From assembly GCA_902518955.1 (NCBI GenBank), contig CABYIR010000002.1:1-48890 (forward strand): a stretch of 48,890 nucleotides of DNA. The letters run 5' to 3'. Positions 19,834 to 27,725 of the stretch are shown piece after piece. The stretch comes from an uncultured Pelagibacteraceae bacterium. GTDB lineage: Bacteria > Pseudomonadota > Alphaproteobacteria > Pelagibacterales > AG-422-B15. The notes beneath the pieces were generated by a model. It was not told the origin of the DNA and did not search any database. It saw nothing but the letters and a program-made list of their open reading frames with translations. Position numbers and translations under genes: made by a program. Numbering within the stretch: the first letter of the stretch is position 1; each line of letters opens with the position of its first letter.

Positions 19834-21225
19834 TTGTCAGATTTTGATATTGCAATTATAGGAAGTGGCCCCGGTGGATATGTGTGTGCTATACGCGCTG
19901 CTCAACTAGGACTTAGTGTTTGTTGTGTTGAAAAAAGTGATACTCTTGGGGGCACTTGTTTAAATGTAGGTTGTATTCCCTCAAAATCCTTACTTCATAC
20001 TTCTTATCTTTTTAAGCAAACAAAAGATCTGAATAAAATTGGAATTACAGTTTCAGATGTTCAGATTGATATCAAAAAAATGATAAACTCAAAAAATGAG
20101 AGTGTTGTAGGGCTTACAGATGGAATTAAATTTTTGTTTAAAAAAAATAAAATAATTCATAAAAAAGGTTTTGGAAGAATTGTTAATTCGAATGAGATTG
20201 AGATTTTGTCGGATAACAATTCTGAAATTATTAAAGCTAAAAATATAGTAATTGCAACAGGATCAGAAGTTTCAACACCTAAAGATATTCTTTTAGATGA
20301 AATAGATATCTTATCATCAACGGGAGCATTGAACTTAAGCGAAGTACCAGGTGAATTAATTATAATTGGTGCAGGTTATATAGGTTTAGAATTAGGCTCT
20401 GTCTGGTCTCGACTAGGGTCAAAAGTCACGGTCATTGAATTTGCAGATAGAATCTTACCAGGAATGGATAGCGAAGTTTCTAAAAATTTCCAAAAGATAC
20501 TGATTAAGCAGGGGTTTGACTTTAAACTATCAACTGCTCTTCGATCTATTACAAAAAAAAGTGGAAAAACTTATGTTACAGTTGAAACAAAAGGACAATC
20601 AATAGAATTAGTTTGTGACAAAGTTCTTATTTCTACTGGAAGAAAAGCATATACCTATGGTCTTAATTTAGATCAAATTAATATTGAAACTGATAGTCAT
20701 GGGAAAATTGAAACCAATGATCTGTTTCAGACTAAAATTAAAAATATTTATGCTATTGGAGACTGTAGACAAGGTCTTATGCTAGCTCATAAAGCTTCTG
20801 AGGAGGGAGTTGCTGTAGCAGAAATTATTGTAGGCCAAGCTGGCCGGGTTAACTATAACACAATACCATCAGTTATATATACTGCCCCTGAAGTTGCATC
20901 AGTAGGAAAGACTGAAGAAGAAATTAAAAAGCAAGGCATAAAATATAAGGTCGGTAAATTTCCTTTTACTGCAAATCCAAGAGCAAAAATTATGCATGAT
21001 ACAGAAGGGTTTGTTAAAATTTTATCTAAAGCAGATACAGATGAAGTACTTGGTGTTCATATAATCGGACCAGACGCAGGAAATCTAATTGCTGAATTAG
21101 CTATAGCAATGGAGTTTGGAGCTTCCTCAGAAGATATAGCAAGAACATGCCATGCTCATCCAACACTAAATGAGTCGATAAAAGAAGCCGCTCTCAATGT
21201 CGAAGGTGATGCAATTCACATATAA
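19834..21225 (+). CDS. lpd: Dihydrolipoyl dehydrogenase (E3)
   Basis: Lpd reoxidises dihydrolipoamide with NAD+ in 2-oxo acid dehydrogenase complexes. FAD-binding GSGPGGYVCAIRAAQLG, the redox disulfide GGTCLNVGCIPSK, NAD-binding GAGYIGLELGSVWSRLG, YAIGDC, and the catalytic HAHPTLNES near the C terminus are all visible. The start is a TTG at 19834, 2 nt after the sucB stop, with an AGGTG ribosome-binding site at 19822-19826. Length is 463 residues. It is the last gene of the mdh-suc operon and is followed by a terminator. Confidence 0.96.
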   Translation: MSDFDIAIIGSGPGGYVCAIRAAQLGLSVCCVEKSDTLGGTCLNVGCIPSKSLLHTSYLFKQTKDLNKIGITVSDVQIDIKKMINSKNESVVGLTDGIKFLFKKNKIIHKKGFGRIVNSNEIEILSDNNSEIIKAKNIVIATGSEVSTPKDILLDEIDILSSTGALNLSEVPGELIIIGAGYIGLELGSVWSRLGSKVTVIEFADRILPGMDSEVSKNFQKILIKQGFDFKLSTALRSITKKSGKTYVTVETKGQSIELVCDKVLISTGRKAYTYGLNLDQINIETDSHGKIETNDLFQTKIKNIYAIGDCRQGLMLAHKASEEGVAVAEIIVGQAGRVNYNTIPSVIYTAPEVASVGKTEEEIKKQGIKYKVGKFPFTANPRAKIMHDTEGFVKILSKADTDEVLGVHIIGPDAGNLIAELAIAMEFGASSEDIARTCHAHPTLNESIKEAALNVEGDAIHI

Positions 21226-21338
21226 TCAACAAAATTTAAGAAAATTAACTAAAAAAAAGAATAATTTAAAATCAGATAATTACTTGCAGAATTCATTTTT
21301 CTACATTAATAAACCACTATATATCCACGTTATCATTT

Positions 21339-21368
21339 AAAAGGCCTTAAGCAATTAAGGCCTTTTTT
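21339..21368 (+). terminator. Rho-independent terminator of the mdh-suc-lpd operon
   Basis: The stem AAAAGGCCTTAA (21339-21350) pairs with TTAAGGCCTTTT across a GCAA tetraloop and runs into six Ts ending at 21368. It lies about 115 nt after the lpd stop. This is a strong canonical terminator. Confidence 0.9.
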
Positions 21369-21369
21369 A

Positions 21370-21400
21370 TTGTAACAGAGTGATTATTAGATAATAATAT
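21370..21400 (+). promoter_or_regulatory. Candidate promoter of the intergenic RNA
   Basis: TTGTAA (21370-21375) is followed after 16 bp by TAATAA (21392-21397) or after 19 bp by TAATAT (21395-21400). It directly follows the lpd terminator, and initiation is expected near 21405. The match is moderate and the DNA is AT-rich. Confidence 0.4.
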
Positions 21401-21404
21401 AAGG

Positions 21405-21552
21405 ATGATAACGTGGAGGTTAAAAAGTTGAATCCACCAGAAAATTCTGGGTGGTGTCCAAAACTATCTCAAATAATTTTCAATTAAAAAATTTTTAATA
21501 AATTTTGGTGAAATATCCATATAGACCCCATATTTAAATTTGGGGTTTTTTT
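21405..21552 (+). ncRNA. Candidate small RNA (about 150 nt) with its own terminator
   Basis: A structured segment lies between a promoter-like sequence and an independent intrinsic terminator. It holds a bulged hairpin (CCACCAGAA 21434-21442 with TTCTGGGTGG 21445-21454), a longer-range CCAAAA/TTTTGG pairing enclosing a TTAAAAA/TTTTTAA hairpin, and a 3' stem with a T-tract. GTGGA at 21413-21417 can pair either with the upstream repeat arm or with TCCAC at 21433-21437, so alternative folds exist. A GGAGG and a 19-codon TTG frame (21428-21487) inside it leave open a tiny peptide instead. I recognise no known RNA family. Confidence 0.35.
21525..21552 (+). terminator. Second + strand intrinsic terminator
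   Basis: ACCCCA (21525-21530) pairs with TGGGGT (21541-21546), with a further ATTT/AAAT pairing inside, and is followed by a run of Ts to 21552. On the minus strand no T-run follows, so it works only in the + direction. It overlaps the 3' end of the convergent membrane-protein gene. Because lpd already has a terminator 160 nt upstream, it suggests a separate transcript. Confidence 0.75.
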
Positions 21553-22121
21553 ATGAGCTTTGTAATAGCAAAGATCCATACTGCTATTACTATATGATAT
21601 AGGTGAAAACTCATGGATGGATTTATAAAATCAGTAAGTAGTCCATTTTTTCTTATTGTTAGAAATCCTATAAGTAAAATTGACATAACCATTCCTCTTA
21701 AAATTTTTTGCAGAGTATTATGATTTGGATAATCCATTACTATAAGAATTGATATTACTGACCAGGTTAATATTAAATAAAAGATAAATTGTTTTGGCCA
21801 TACAATGCTAACAATTAAACTAATTACAAATATTGCTAGTAATAGTTTATAAATGTACTTCCATTGTAAGTTGAATGCCATCTGAACACAGACAAGCCCA
21901 ATACAAGTTAGGCCTGAGTAAATGCCCAAAATCATATTAAGTTTAATAATAGTTTCACTAGAATTAAAGCCATATCTAATAGCTCCCAAAGTAGCAGCAA
22001 TTCCGATGAGCATAACTCCAATAAGCGCAAAAAATTCTTTTCGACCTTTTAATAAATAAATTGAGTATATTGATGAAGCTACAATTAATACTTCGGTAAA
22101 TGCATAATGAGCAGGAAGCAT
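21534..22121 (-). CDS. Seven-helix integral membrane protein of unknown function
   Basis: The 195-residue product is almost entirely hydrophobic, with about seven predicted transmembrane helices connected by short loops (for example SSIYSIYLLKGRKEF, MDYPNHNTLQKILRG) and a basic C-terminal end KLIKKPQI. I do not recognise the family. It starts one base inside the stop codon of the di-iron hydroxylase gene, so the two are co-translated. A possible relation is to the C-terminal membrane half of alkylglycerol monooxygenases, which would make it a subunit of the hydroxylase. That is inference from context and topology only. Confidence 0.7.
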   Translation of the reverse strand: MLPAHYAFTEVLIVASSIYSIYLLKGRKEFFALIGVMLIGIAATLGAIRYGFNSSETIIKLNMILGIYSGLTCIGLVCVQMAFNLQWKYIYKLLLAIFVISLIVSIVWPKQFIFYLILTWSVISILIVMDYPNHNTLQKILRGMVMSILLIGFLTIRKNGLLTDFINPSMSFHLYHIVIAVWIFAITKLIKKPQI

Positions 22122-23041
22122 TAATTATTTTTTATTGCCCTATAATAATCTGCTTTTATATCTGTTGATGTTTTTCTTGATCCATCATGAGACCATCCTG
22201 GAGGGCCAAACAAATACATGAATCTAGCTTTTAGACTTATTCCTTTTTGAGAAACATCTTTTACAATATTCCAATATTCGCCAAAAAGAATTCGAATAGG
22301 GTTATAAGTATCTAATGGATCAACTAACCCATAATCTGGAAGGTCTTTTTCATCCTCGGCAACAAAAGTGCCAAGCATTCTATCCCATATAATAAGTGTT
22401 CCAGCATAATTTGCGTCTAAATATTTTGGATTTTTTCCATGATGAACTCGATGATGTGAAGGAGTATTAAACACGTACTCATACCATGAAGGTAGTTTTT
22501 TTATTGTCTGCGTATGTAGCAAGAATTGATAGTAAGCATTCATAAATCCACAAAAAAGAACCATGATTGGATCAAATCCTATTAATACCAATGGAACCTT
22601 TAACATCATTGTCCCTGTAAAATGTTTTGTCCATGGTTGTCTTGCTCCTACATCAAGTGCAAATCTTTCTGATGTGTGGTGAGCCCTATGCAAGCCCCAT
22701 CCCCATCTCCATCTATGAACAATACGATGATGCAAATAAAATCTAAAATCATCTAAAATAAAGCAAACAACTAAAACAGGCAGTGTAAATGGCAAAGTAT
22801 ATATTTGGTAACTTTTTGCCCAGAAAAGTGCAGCAATTGTTATAAATCCAAATGAGGCATTGATCGGAAAACTAGAAACTCCCAGGAAAACATTAAGAAA
22901 CCATTCTTTAGAGTCATTTTTTTGCTTAAATTTAAAAACGTAAACAACCAGCATTTCTATTGCTGCTAGAAATACAAAAAGCGGTATTAAGACAAATACT
23001 AGGTCAATCAGATTATAATCTAATAATTTATCAACTGACAT
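22121..23041 (-). CDS. Membrane di-iron hydroxylase (sterol desaturase / fatty acid hydroxylase superfamily, AGMO-like)
   Basis: This 306-residue membrane protein carries the eight-histidine di-iron signature: HHRIVH, then HRAHH, then HHRVHH, between hydrophobic helices (the first two helices lie in residues 10-80). Family members use O2 to hydroxylate or desaturate lipids. The C-terminal FGPPGWSHDGSR resembles a Gly-Trp motif I associate with alkylglycerol monooxygenase-like proteins. The true substrate cannot be read from the sequence; ether lipids, ornithine lipids or hopanoid/sterol-like lipids are possible. It overlaps the NTF2-like gene upstream by 11 nt and the membrane gene downstream by 1 nt. 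Confidence 0.88.
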   Translation of the reverse strand: MSVDKLLDYNLIDLVFVLIPLFVFLAAIEMLVVYVFKFKQKNDSKEWFLNVFLGVSSFPINASFGFITIAALFWAKSYQIYTLPFTLPVLVVCFILDDFRFYLHHRIVHRWRWGWGLHRAHHTSERFALDVGARQPWTKHFTGTMMLKVPLVLIGFDPIMVLFCGFMNAYYQFLLHTQTIKKLPSWYEYVFNTPSHHRVHHGKNPKYLDANYAGTLIIWDRMLGTFVAEDEKDLPDYGLVDPLDTYNPIRILFGEYWNIVKDVSQKGISLKARFMYLFGPPGWSHDGSRKTSTDIKADYYRAIKNN

Positions 23042-23426
23042 TTTTAAAACTTTCCATCATTCCCTGCATTAATTTATGGATCAAATTCACTCCCTGTAAG
23101 GGTCTTATAAATACCTTAAATTCATTAATTTTTCCAGTTTTATCCCATGATATAAGATCAATTCCATTTATATCTGTACTATCTAAAGTCAAGGAAAACT
23201 CTAGGGAAGCACTAGACTCCCCAATTATCTCTTTATTATATTGAAAGCTAGAAGAATTAAATACTTCTGAAGCTGCCATTAAATATTGAAGTGCTAATTG
23301 CTTACCTTTTTGAGGAGTATAAACTACTGGTGAATAAAAAATAATATCATCAGATAAAATAGACTCTAAAAGATTGTAATCTCTATTTTTAACTACCTCA
23401 TGCCATTTTATAATCGGATTTTTCAT
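23031..23426 (-). CDS. NTF2-like (SnoaL-type) small protein
   Basis: The product (131 residues from the ATG at 23426; an in-frame GTG two codons earlier is possible) has the layout of an NTF2/SnoaL-like cone fold. An N-terminal helix WHEVVKNRDYNLLESILSDD is followed by IIFYSPVVYTPQKGKQ and then alternating strands ending IDLISWDKTGKINEFKVFIRPL. Such proteins are binding pockets or small enzymes; no function can be assigned. Its last 11 nt overlap the start of the hydroxylase gene, so it is probably the first gene of this three-gene operon. Confidence 0.72.
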   Translation of the reverse strand: MKNPIIKWHEVVKNRDYNLLESILSDDIIFYSPVVYTPQKGKQLALQYLMAASEVFNSSSFQYNKEIIGESSASLEFSLTLDSTDINGIDLISWDKTGKINEFKVFIRPLQGVNLIHKLMQGMMESFKNVS

Positions 23427-23459
23427 AATCACTAAACTACAATAAAAATTTTTAAATTT

Positions 23460-24377
23460 CTATTTTTTTGCTAGAGGATGTGATTTTTTATAGATATCAA
23501 GAAGCTTTGAAGTTTCAACTTTAGTATATTTTTGAGTAGTTGATAAGCTACTGTGACCCAATAGCTCCTGAATAGTTCTAAGGTCACCACCTGAATCTAA
23601 TAAATGAGTAGCAAAGCTGTGTCTTAGGGCATGAGGGGTTGCAGTTTCAGGTAAAGACAATGCAGTTCTAATTTTTTCCAATGCATATTGAATAATTCTT
23701 GGGCTAAGCCTTGAAAATCTTTTTCCAATAAATAGTGCTTCACCAGAAATAATTTCTTTTGGGCAAGCCTCTAAGTAATTTTCAATACCTTTTTTAATAT
23801 ATGGCATCATTGGAACAATTCTCTCTTTTTCACCTTTTCCTTTTATAAGAATATGATCTTCATTTTGAACATCATCATAATTTAATGAAAGTGCTTCAGA
23901 AATTCTCAGGCCACATCCATAAAGAAGAATTAAAATTGCTTTATTTCGCAATCCAACCCACTTTTCGTCCTCTATTTCCTCGGCCTGCTTTATTACTTGA
24001 ATAGCAAGATCTACATTTATTGGTCTAGGTAAACTTTTTTTTAGTTTTGGAGATTTTAAACTAAATACTGAACTTTCTTTTATTTTATCATTTTTAATCA
24101 AAAATCTAAAAAACGACTTAAGAGCAGAAATATTTCTTGCAATAGAATTAGAAGAGATTTCAGAATTTCTTCTGTAAGTTAAGAAACTCCTAAATTCAGA
24201 AATTTTGATACTCTCTATCTCTTTCAGTCCTATATTTTTCTCAATGTAATCTTGGAAGAATATAAAAAATTTAGAGAGATCATTTTTGTAACTTGTAACA
24301 GAATTTTGACTAAGTTTTTTTATATTTGATAAGTAGTTTAACCAATTATTGTATTCATACTCTAGATCTGGTTTCAC
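23460..24377 (-). CDS. xerC: Tyrosine recombinase XerC
   Basis: XerC acts with XerD at dif to resolve chromosome dimers. The N-terminal SAM-like core-binding domain (residues 1 to about 95) is followed by the catalytic domain with Arg in GCGLRISEAL, Lys in the KGKGEKER hairpin, HALRHSF (Arg252), LLGHSS (His275) and the nucleophile Tyr284 in QKYTKV. The segment SGGDLRTIQELLGH is closer to XerC than to XerD. Start is a GTG. It lies 8 nt after the transaldolase gene and is probably in its operon. At 305 residues it is full length. Confidence 0.88.
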   Translation of the reverse strand: MKPDLEYEYNNWLNYLSNIKKLSQNSVTSYKNDLSKFFIFFQDYIEKNIGLKEIESIKISEFRSFLTYRRNSEISSNSIARNISALKSFFRFLIKNDKIKESSVFSLKSPKLKKSLPRPINVDLAIQVIKQAEEIEDEKWVGLRNKAILILLYGCGLRISEALSLNYDDVQNEDHILIKGKGEKERIVPMMPYIKKGIENYLEACPKEIISGEALFIGKRFSRLSPRIIQYALEKIRTALSLPETATPHALRHSFATHLLDSGGDLRTIQELLGHSSLSTTQKYTKVETSKLLDIYKKSHPLAKK

Positions 24378-24385
24378 TTACAATA

Positions 24386-25042
24386 TTATAGGATTGACTG
24401 ATTAGTTGATTTCCAATCATTCAAAAATGCATCTAACCCTTTTTTTGTTAGTGGATGATCATAAAGCATTTCTAATACATTTGGAGGTATAGTAACTACG
24501 TCTGCACCAATAATAGCTGATTCTATTACATGATCTAAGTTTCGAATTGATGCTACTAATATTTTTGTTTGAAGTTCAGGGTAGTTATTATAGATAACTT
24601 TAATTTTTTTAATCAAATCCATACCATTTTCGCCTATATCATCCAATCTTCCAACGAATGGAGAGATATAAGTGGCATACGATTTAGCTGCAATTAAGGC
24701 TTGCGTAGGACTAAAGCAAAGAGTTACATTTGTGCTAATTTTTTTGGTGAAGAAAAAATTTGAAGCTTTAAGACCATCCTCAGTTAATGGAAGTTTGATT
24801 ACTATATTTTTTGCAATTTTAGAGAGCTTTTCACCCTCTTTAATCATTCCATCCAAAGATGTAGATGTTACCTCTGCACTGATTGGGCCGTCAACAAATG
24901 AAGAGATTTCGCTTAAGGTTTCAAAAAAATCCTTACCTGATTTTGCTATTAATGATGGATTCGTTGTGACTCCGTCAACAAGACCAGTTGAGTATAAGTC
25001 TCTAATTTTATCTGTGTCAGCAGTATCTAAAAAAAATTTCAT
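24386..25042 (-). CDS. fsa: Fructose-6-phosphate aldolase / TalC-type transaldolase
   Basis: This is a short-form transaldolase of 218 residues. [16 protein letters not shown] at the N terminus, [13 protein letters not shown], and the Schiff-base lysine in [15 protein letters not shown] identify it. Members act either as transaldolases of the pentose phosphate pathway or as fructose-6-phosphate aldolases; sequence alone does not separate them reliably. I chose the ATG at 25042 because the extra 18 residues of a longer frame are not family-like and would run into the priA 5' end. It is divergent from priA, with 57 nt between their start codons. Confidence 0.88.
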   Translation of the reverse strand: MKFFLDTADTDKIRDLYSTGLVDGVTTNPSLIAKSGKDFFETLSEISSFVDGPISAEVTSTSLDGMIKEGEKLSKIAKNIVIKLPLTEDGLKASNFFFTKKISTNVTLCFSPTQALIAAKSYATYISPFVGRLDDIGENGMDLIKKIKVIYNNYPELQTKILVASIRNLDHVIESAIIGADVVTIPPNVLEMLYDHPLTKKGLDAFLNDWKSTNQSIL

Positions 25043-25099
25043 ATAAATTTCGTTATTGATAAATATAACTATATCATAGAATATTATTTGTTCCAATTA

Positions 25100-27085
25100 A
25101 TGACTAAAAAACAATATTTTATAAATGTTTTGCTCGCTTACAACTTAAGTAAAGAATTTACCTATAAAATTGATGAGTATGTTGAAATTGGTTCAATTGT
25201 TAGAGTTCCATTCAGGTCAAAAAAATATGCAGGCATTGTAACAGAGCATTTAAAAAAGCCCAATTTTCAAAAATCGAAAATAAAAGTAGTTGATTCAGTA
25301 TCAAATAAGTTTTTCTTTAAATCAAAACATCTAAAATTTTTAGATTGGGTTGCAAAGTATAACTTAATAGATCGTGGCAACATTCTTAAGATGATGCTCC
25401 CAAACAGTGATATTTTTTTTAAAGAATTAAAAAAAAAATGTGAAATTAATGATGAAATAAATATTAGATTAATAAATTTAAATAATGAGCAACTGAAAGC
25501 AAGTAATTATATTTCTACAAAAATGAAAGAGAAAAAATACCAGACGATGGTCATTGATGGTGTTCCTGGTTCTGGTAAAACAGAGGTATATTTTAGAGTA
25601 ATTGAAGAAAATCTAAGACTAAATACTCAAGTATTGATTCTTTTTCCTGAGGTTTCACTGACATCAGAATTTGTAAAAAGGGTCAAAAATCATTTTGGAT
25701 TAGATCCTGATGTATGGCATTCAAAAATAAGTCCTTCTCAAAAAAAAATTTCTTTAGATAGAATAATTAATGGTAAGGCAAAGATTATTGTTGGTGCACG
25801 TTCCGCATTATTTCTCCCTTTCAATAAACTTGGTTTGATGATTATCGATGAGGAGCATGATGGTTCATACAAACAAGAAGAAAAAGGCATTTACCAAGCA
25901 AGAGACATGGCAGTAGTCAGAGCATCTATAGAGAAAATTCCACTCATACTTGTAAGCGCGACGCCATCACTTGAAACAAGTTATAATATTTTAAAAAAAA
26001 AGTACGATAAAGTTTCGTTAACTCATAAATATCAGCAAATCCCTTTCCCTAGAGTAGAAATAGTTGATATGAAAAAAGAAAAATTAAAAAAAGATGAGTG
26101 GATATCAAAAACTTTAAGAGTTCAAATTAAAAAAAATATAATTGAAAAGAAACAAGTATTACTATTCATAAATAAAAGAGGATATGCACCTGTAATTGTA
26201 TGTAAAGCATGTGGTCATAAAATAACCTGTAAGAATTGCTCTAGTTATTTAGTTGAACATTTGCATTCAAAAAAATTATTATGTCATCACTGTGGATTTA
26301 AATTAAATTCTTTTAATTTAGAGTGTTCAGAGTGCAAGAATGTAGATGCAAATTTTATTGATTATGGAGTTGGAATAGAAAAAATTTTTACAGAGGTATC
26401 AAGATTATTTCCAACTGCAAGAACCTGTATGTTTTCAAGTGATCACGTGAAATCTGGTAGCGATATTACAAAAAAAGTTAATCAAATACTCAACCATGAG
26501 TATGACATCATAATTGGTACTCAATTAATTACTAAGGGATATCACTTTCCTCTTTTAACCTGTGTAGGAATTATTGATGCTGACATGACATTAAGAGGTG
26601 GAGATATGCGAGCTGCAGAAAAAACTTATCAATTATTATACCAGGTAGCTGGCAGAGCTGGCAGAGAAGACGCGAATGGTATAGTTTATATTCAATCTTA
26701 CTATCCAAAAAATGAAACTATTTTGAGCTTAAAAGAAATGGATAGAGACAAATTCTATAAAAATGAATTAAATTATAGAAAAATATCACAATTACCTCCA
26801 GTTGGTAAAATGGCTGCTATTATTTTAAGTGGGCATAAAAAAAATGAAGTAGATCAATCATGTTTGCAGTTATTAAAGTGTGCTCCAAATATTTCAGATA
26901 TTGAAATCTATGGGCCAGCTCCTGCACCACTATCAAGGTTGAAAGGTAATTTTAGGCAAAGATTTCTCATACATGACAAAAAATCACGAAATATCCAGAA
27001 ATTTATTACTAATTGGATTGTAAAATATCCCCAAAATTCAAAAGTAAATATAACTGTGGATATAGACCCTTATAACTTCATATAA
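25100..27085 (+). CDS. priA: Primosomal protein N' (replication restart helicase PriA)
   Basis: PriA recognises stalled forks and restarts replication. The superfamily 2 helicase core shows Walker A GVPGSGKTEVYF, DEEH (IDEEHDGSYKQEE), VSATPSLET, the zinc-binding cysteines (CKACGHKITCKNC, CHHCGF, CSECK), GTQLITKGYHFP and QVAGRAGR. From the ATG at 25100 it has 661 residues, shorter than the 732 of E. coli, with reduced N-terminal DNA-binding regions; an upstream TTG at 25088 is less likely. The xerC-fsa/priA-atpH neighbourhood is common in alphaproteobacteria. Confidence 0.93.
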   Translation: MTKKQYFINVLLAYNLSKEFTYKIDEYVEIGSIVRVPFRSKKYAGIVTEHLKKPNFQKSKIKVVDSVSNKFFFKSKHLKFLDWVAKYNLIDRGNILKMMLPNSDIFFKELKKKCEINDEINIRLINLNNEQLKASNYISTKMKEKKYQTMVIDGVPGSGKTEVYFRVIEENLRLNTQVLILFPEVSLTSEFVKRVKNHFGLDPDVWHSKISPSQKKISLDRIINGKAKIIVGARSALFLPFNKLGLMIIDEEHDGSYKQEEKGIYQARDMAVVRASIEKIPLILVSATPSLETSYNILKKKYDKVSLTHKYQQIPFPRVEIVDMKKEKLKKDEWISKTLRVQIKKNIIEKKQVLLFINKRGYAPVIVCKACGHKITCKNCSSYLVEHLHSKKLLCHHCGFKLNSFNLECSECKNVDANFIDYGVGIEKIFTEVSRLFPTARTCMFSSDHVKSGSDITKKVNQILNHEYDIIIGTQLITKGYHFPLLTCVGIIDADMTLRGGDMRAAEKTYQLLYQVAGRAGREDANGIVYIQSYYPKNETILSLKEMDRDKFYKNELNYRKISQLPPVGKMAAIILSGHKKNEVDQSCLQLLKCAPNISDIEIYGPAPAPLSRLKGNFRQRFLIHDKKSRNIQKFITNWIVKYPQNSKVNITVDIDPYNFI

Positions 27086-27164
27086 AATCTAAAATGTGAC
27101 ATCGTGGGGCTTGAAGATTCATCAACTTAATGGTACGCAGTGTTTAAAATTTAGTAAAAAATCG

Positions 27165-27725
27165 ATGACAAACGCCCAAAATCGTCAAAGTGTTTCAGTA
27201 AGCAGATATGCAAATGCCCTGTTTCAGCTAGCTAAAGAAGCCAAGGTTATTGATACAGTTTCTAATGATTTAACAAGCCTAGAAGTAAGCATTAATTCTG
27301 ACGTTGAAATTTTAAAATTTATTCAAAATCCATCTATCAAAAAAAGTTTGAAAGTTCAGTTTTTTAATACTGTTTCACAAAAATTAGAATTATCAAAACT
27401 GACAGAAAATTTTATTGGTCTTATTATTACGAAAAATAGAGTTCATTATATTTTAGAAATGATCAGAGCATTTAATGATTTATTATCAGAATTAAAAGGA
27501 ATTAAATCCGCAAATATAACTTCTGCATATAAATTATCAAATGAAGAAGTTTCTAAAATTAAAATGAAACTGAAGGATAAATTTAATTCAGATTTCAAGA
27601 TTAATCTTCTAACAGATTCATCTTTAATAGGCGGGTTAAAAATTCAAGTCGGAAGTCAAATGATAGACTCCAGTATTAAAAATCAACTTAATTTATTAAA
27701 AGCAAAAATGAAAGAGGTCGCTTAA
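27165..27725 (+). CDS. atpH: ATP synthase F1, delta subunit
   Basis: AtpH links the F1 head to the peripheral stalk of ATP synthase. The segment [17 protein letters not shown] near the N terminus and the C-terminal [23 protein letters not shown] are typical. I chose the ATG at 27165, giving 186 residues; an in-frame GTG at 27096 would add 23 residues unlike the family. Its stop shares one base with the atpA start. It is the first gene of atpHAGDC; the Fo genes are elsewhere, as is usual in alphaproteobacteria. Confidence 0.92.
   Translation: MTNAQNRQSVSVSRYANALFQLAKEAKVIDTVSNDLTSLEVSINSDVEILKFIQNPSIKKSLKVQFFNTVSQKLELSKLTENFIGLIITKNRVHYILEMIRAFNDLLSELKGIKSANITSAYKLSNEEVSKIKMKLKDKFNSDFKINLLTDSSLIGGLKIQVGSQMIDSSIKNQLNLLKAKMKEVA

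Larger units (their letters stand above)
21324..21417. repeat. Perfect 13-bp inverted repeat flanking the lpd terminator
   Basis: TCCACGTTATCAT (21324-21336) is the exact reverse complement of ATGATAACGTGGA (21405-21417). The 68 nt between them hold the complete lpd terminator and promoter-like sequence. No target-site duplication flanks the arms, so it does not look like a mobile element. The right arm would form the 5' end of the proposed small RNA. Confidence 0.85.
21226..21533. other. Largest gene-free stretch (308 nt) between convergent lpd and the hydroxylase cluster
   Basis: The stretch contains, in order, an A-rich lpd 3' region, the left arm of a 13-bp inverted repeat, the lpd terminator hairpin, promoter-like sequences, the right arm, a bulged hairpin, and the start of a second terminator. 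All signals point to the + strand. No conserved protein-coding sequence is evident apart from a 19-codon TTG-initiated reading frame. Confidence 0.6.

Noticed and set aside
21311-21340. Possible dif site near xerC
   Set aside because: The TTAT-containing stretch lacks the two XerC/XerD half-sites around a 6-bp centre as in known dif sequences.
21324-21417. Miniature transposon (MITE) or IS remnant bounded by the 13-bp inverted repeats
   Set aside because: No target-site duplication flanks the arms, no transposase fragment lies inside, and the enclosed hairpin is a normal lpd terminator.
25043-25096. N-terminally extended transaldolase starting at 25096
   Set aside because: MKFFLDTAD at 25042 is the conserved N terminus of the family, and the extension overlaps the opposite-strand priA start region.
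27096-27164. Longer AtpH from a GTG at 27096
   Set aside because: The extra 23 residues do not resemble any AtpH N terminus; the ATG at 27165 gives the normal length.
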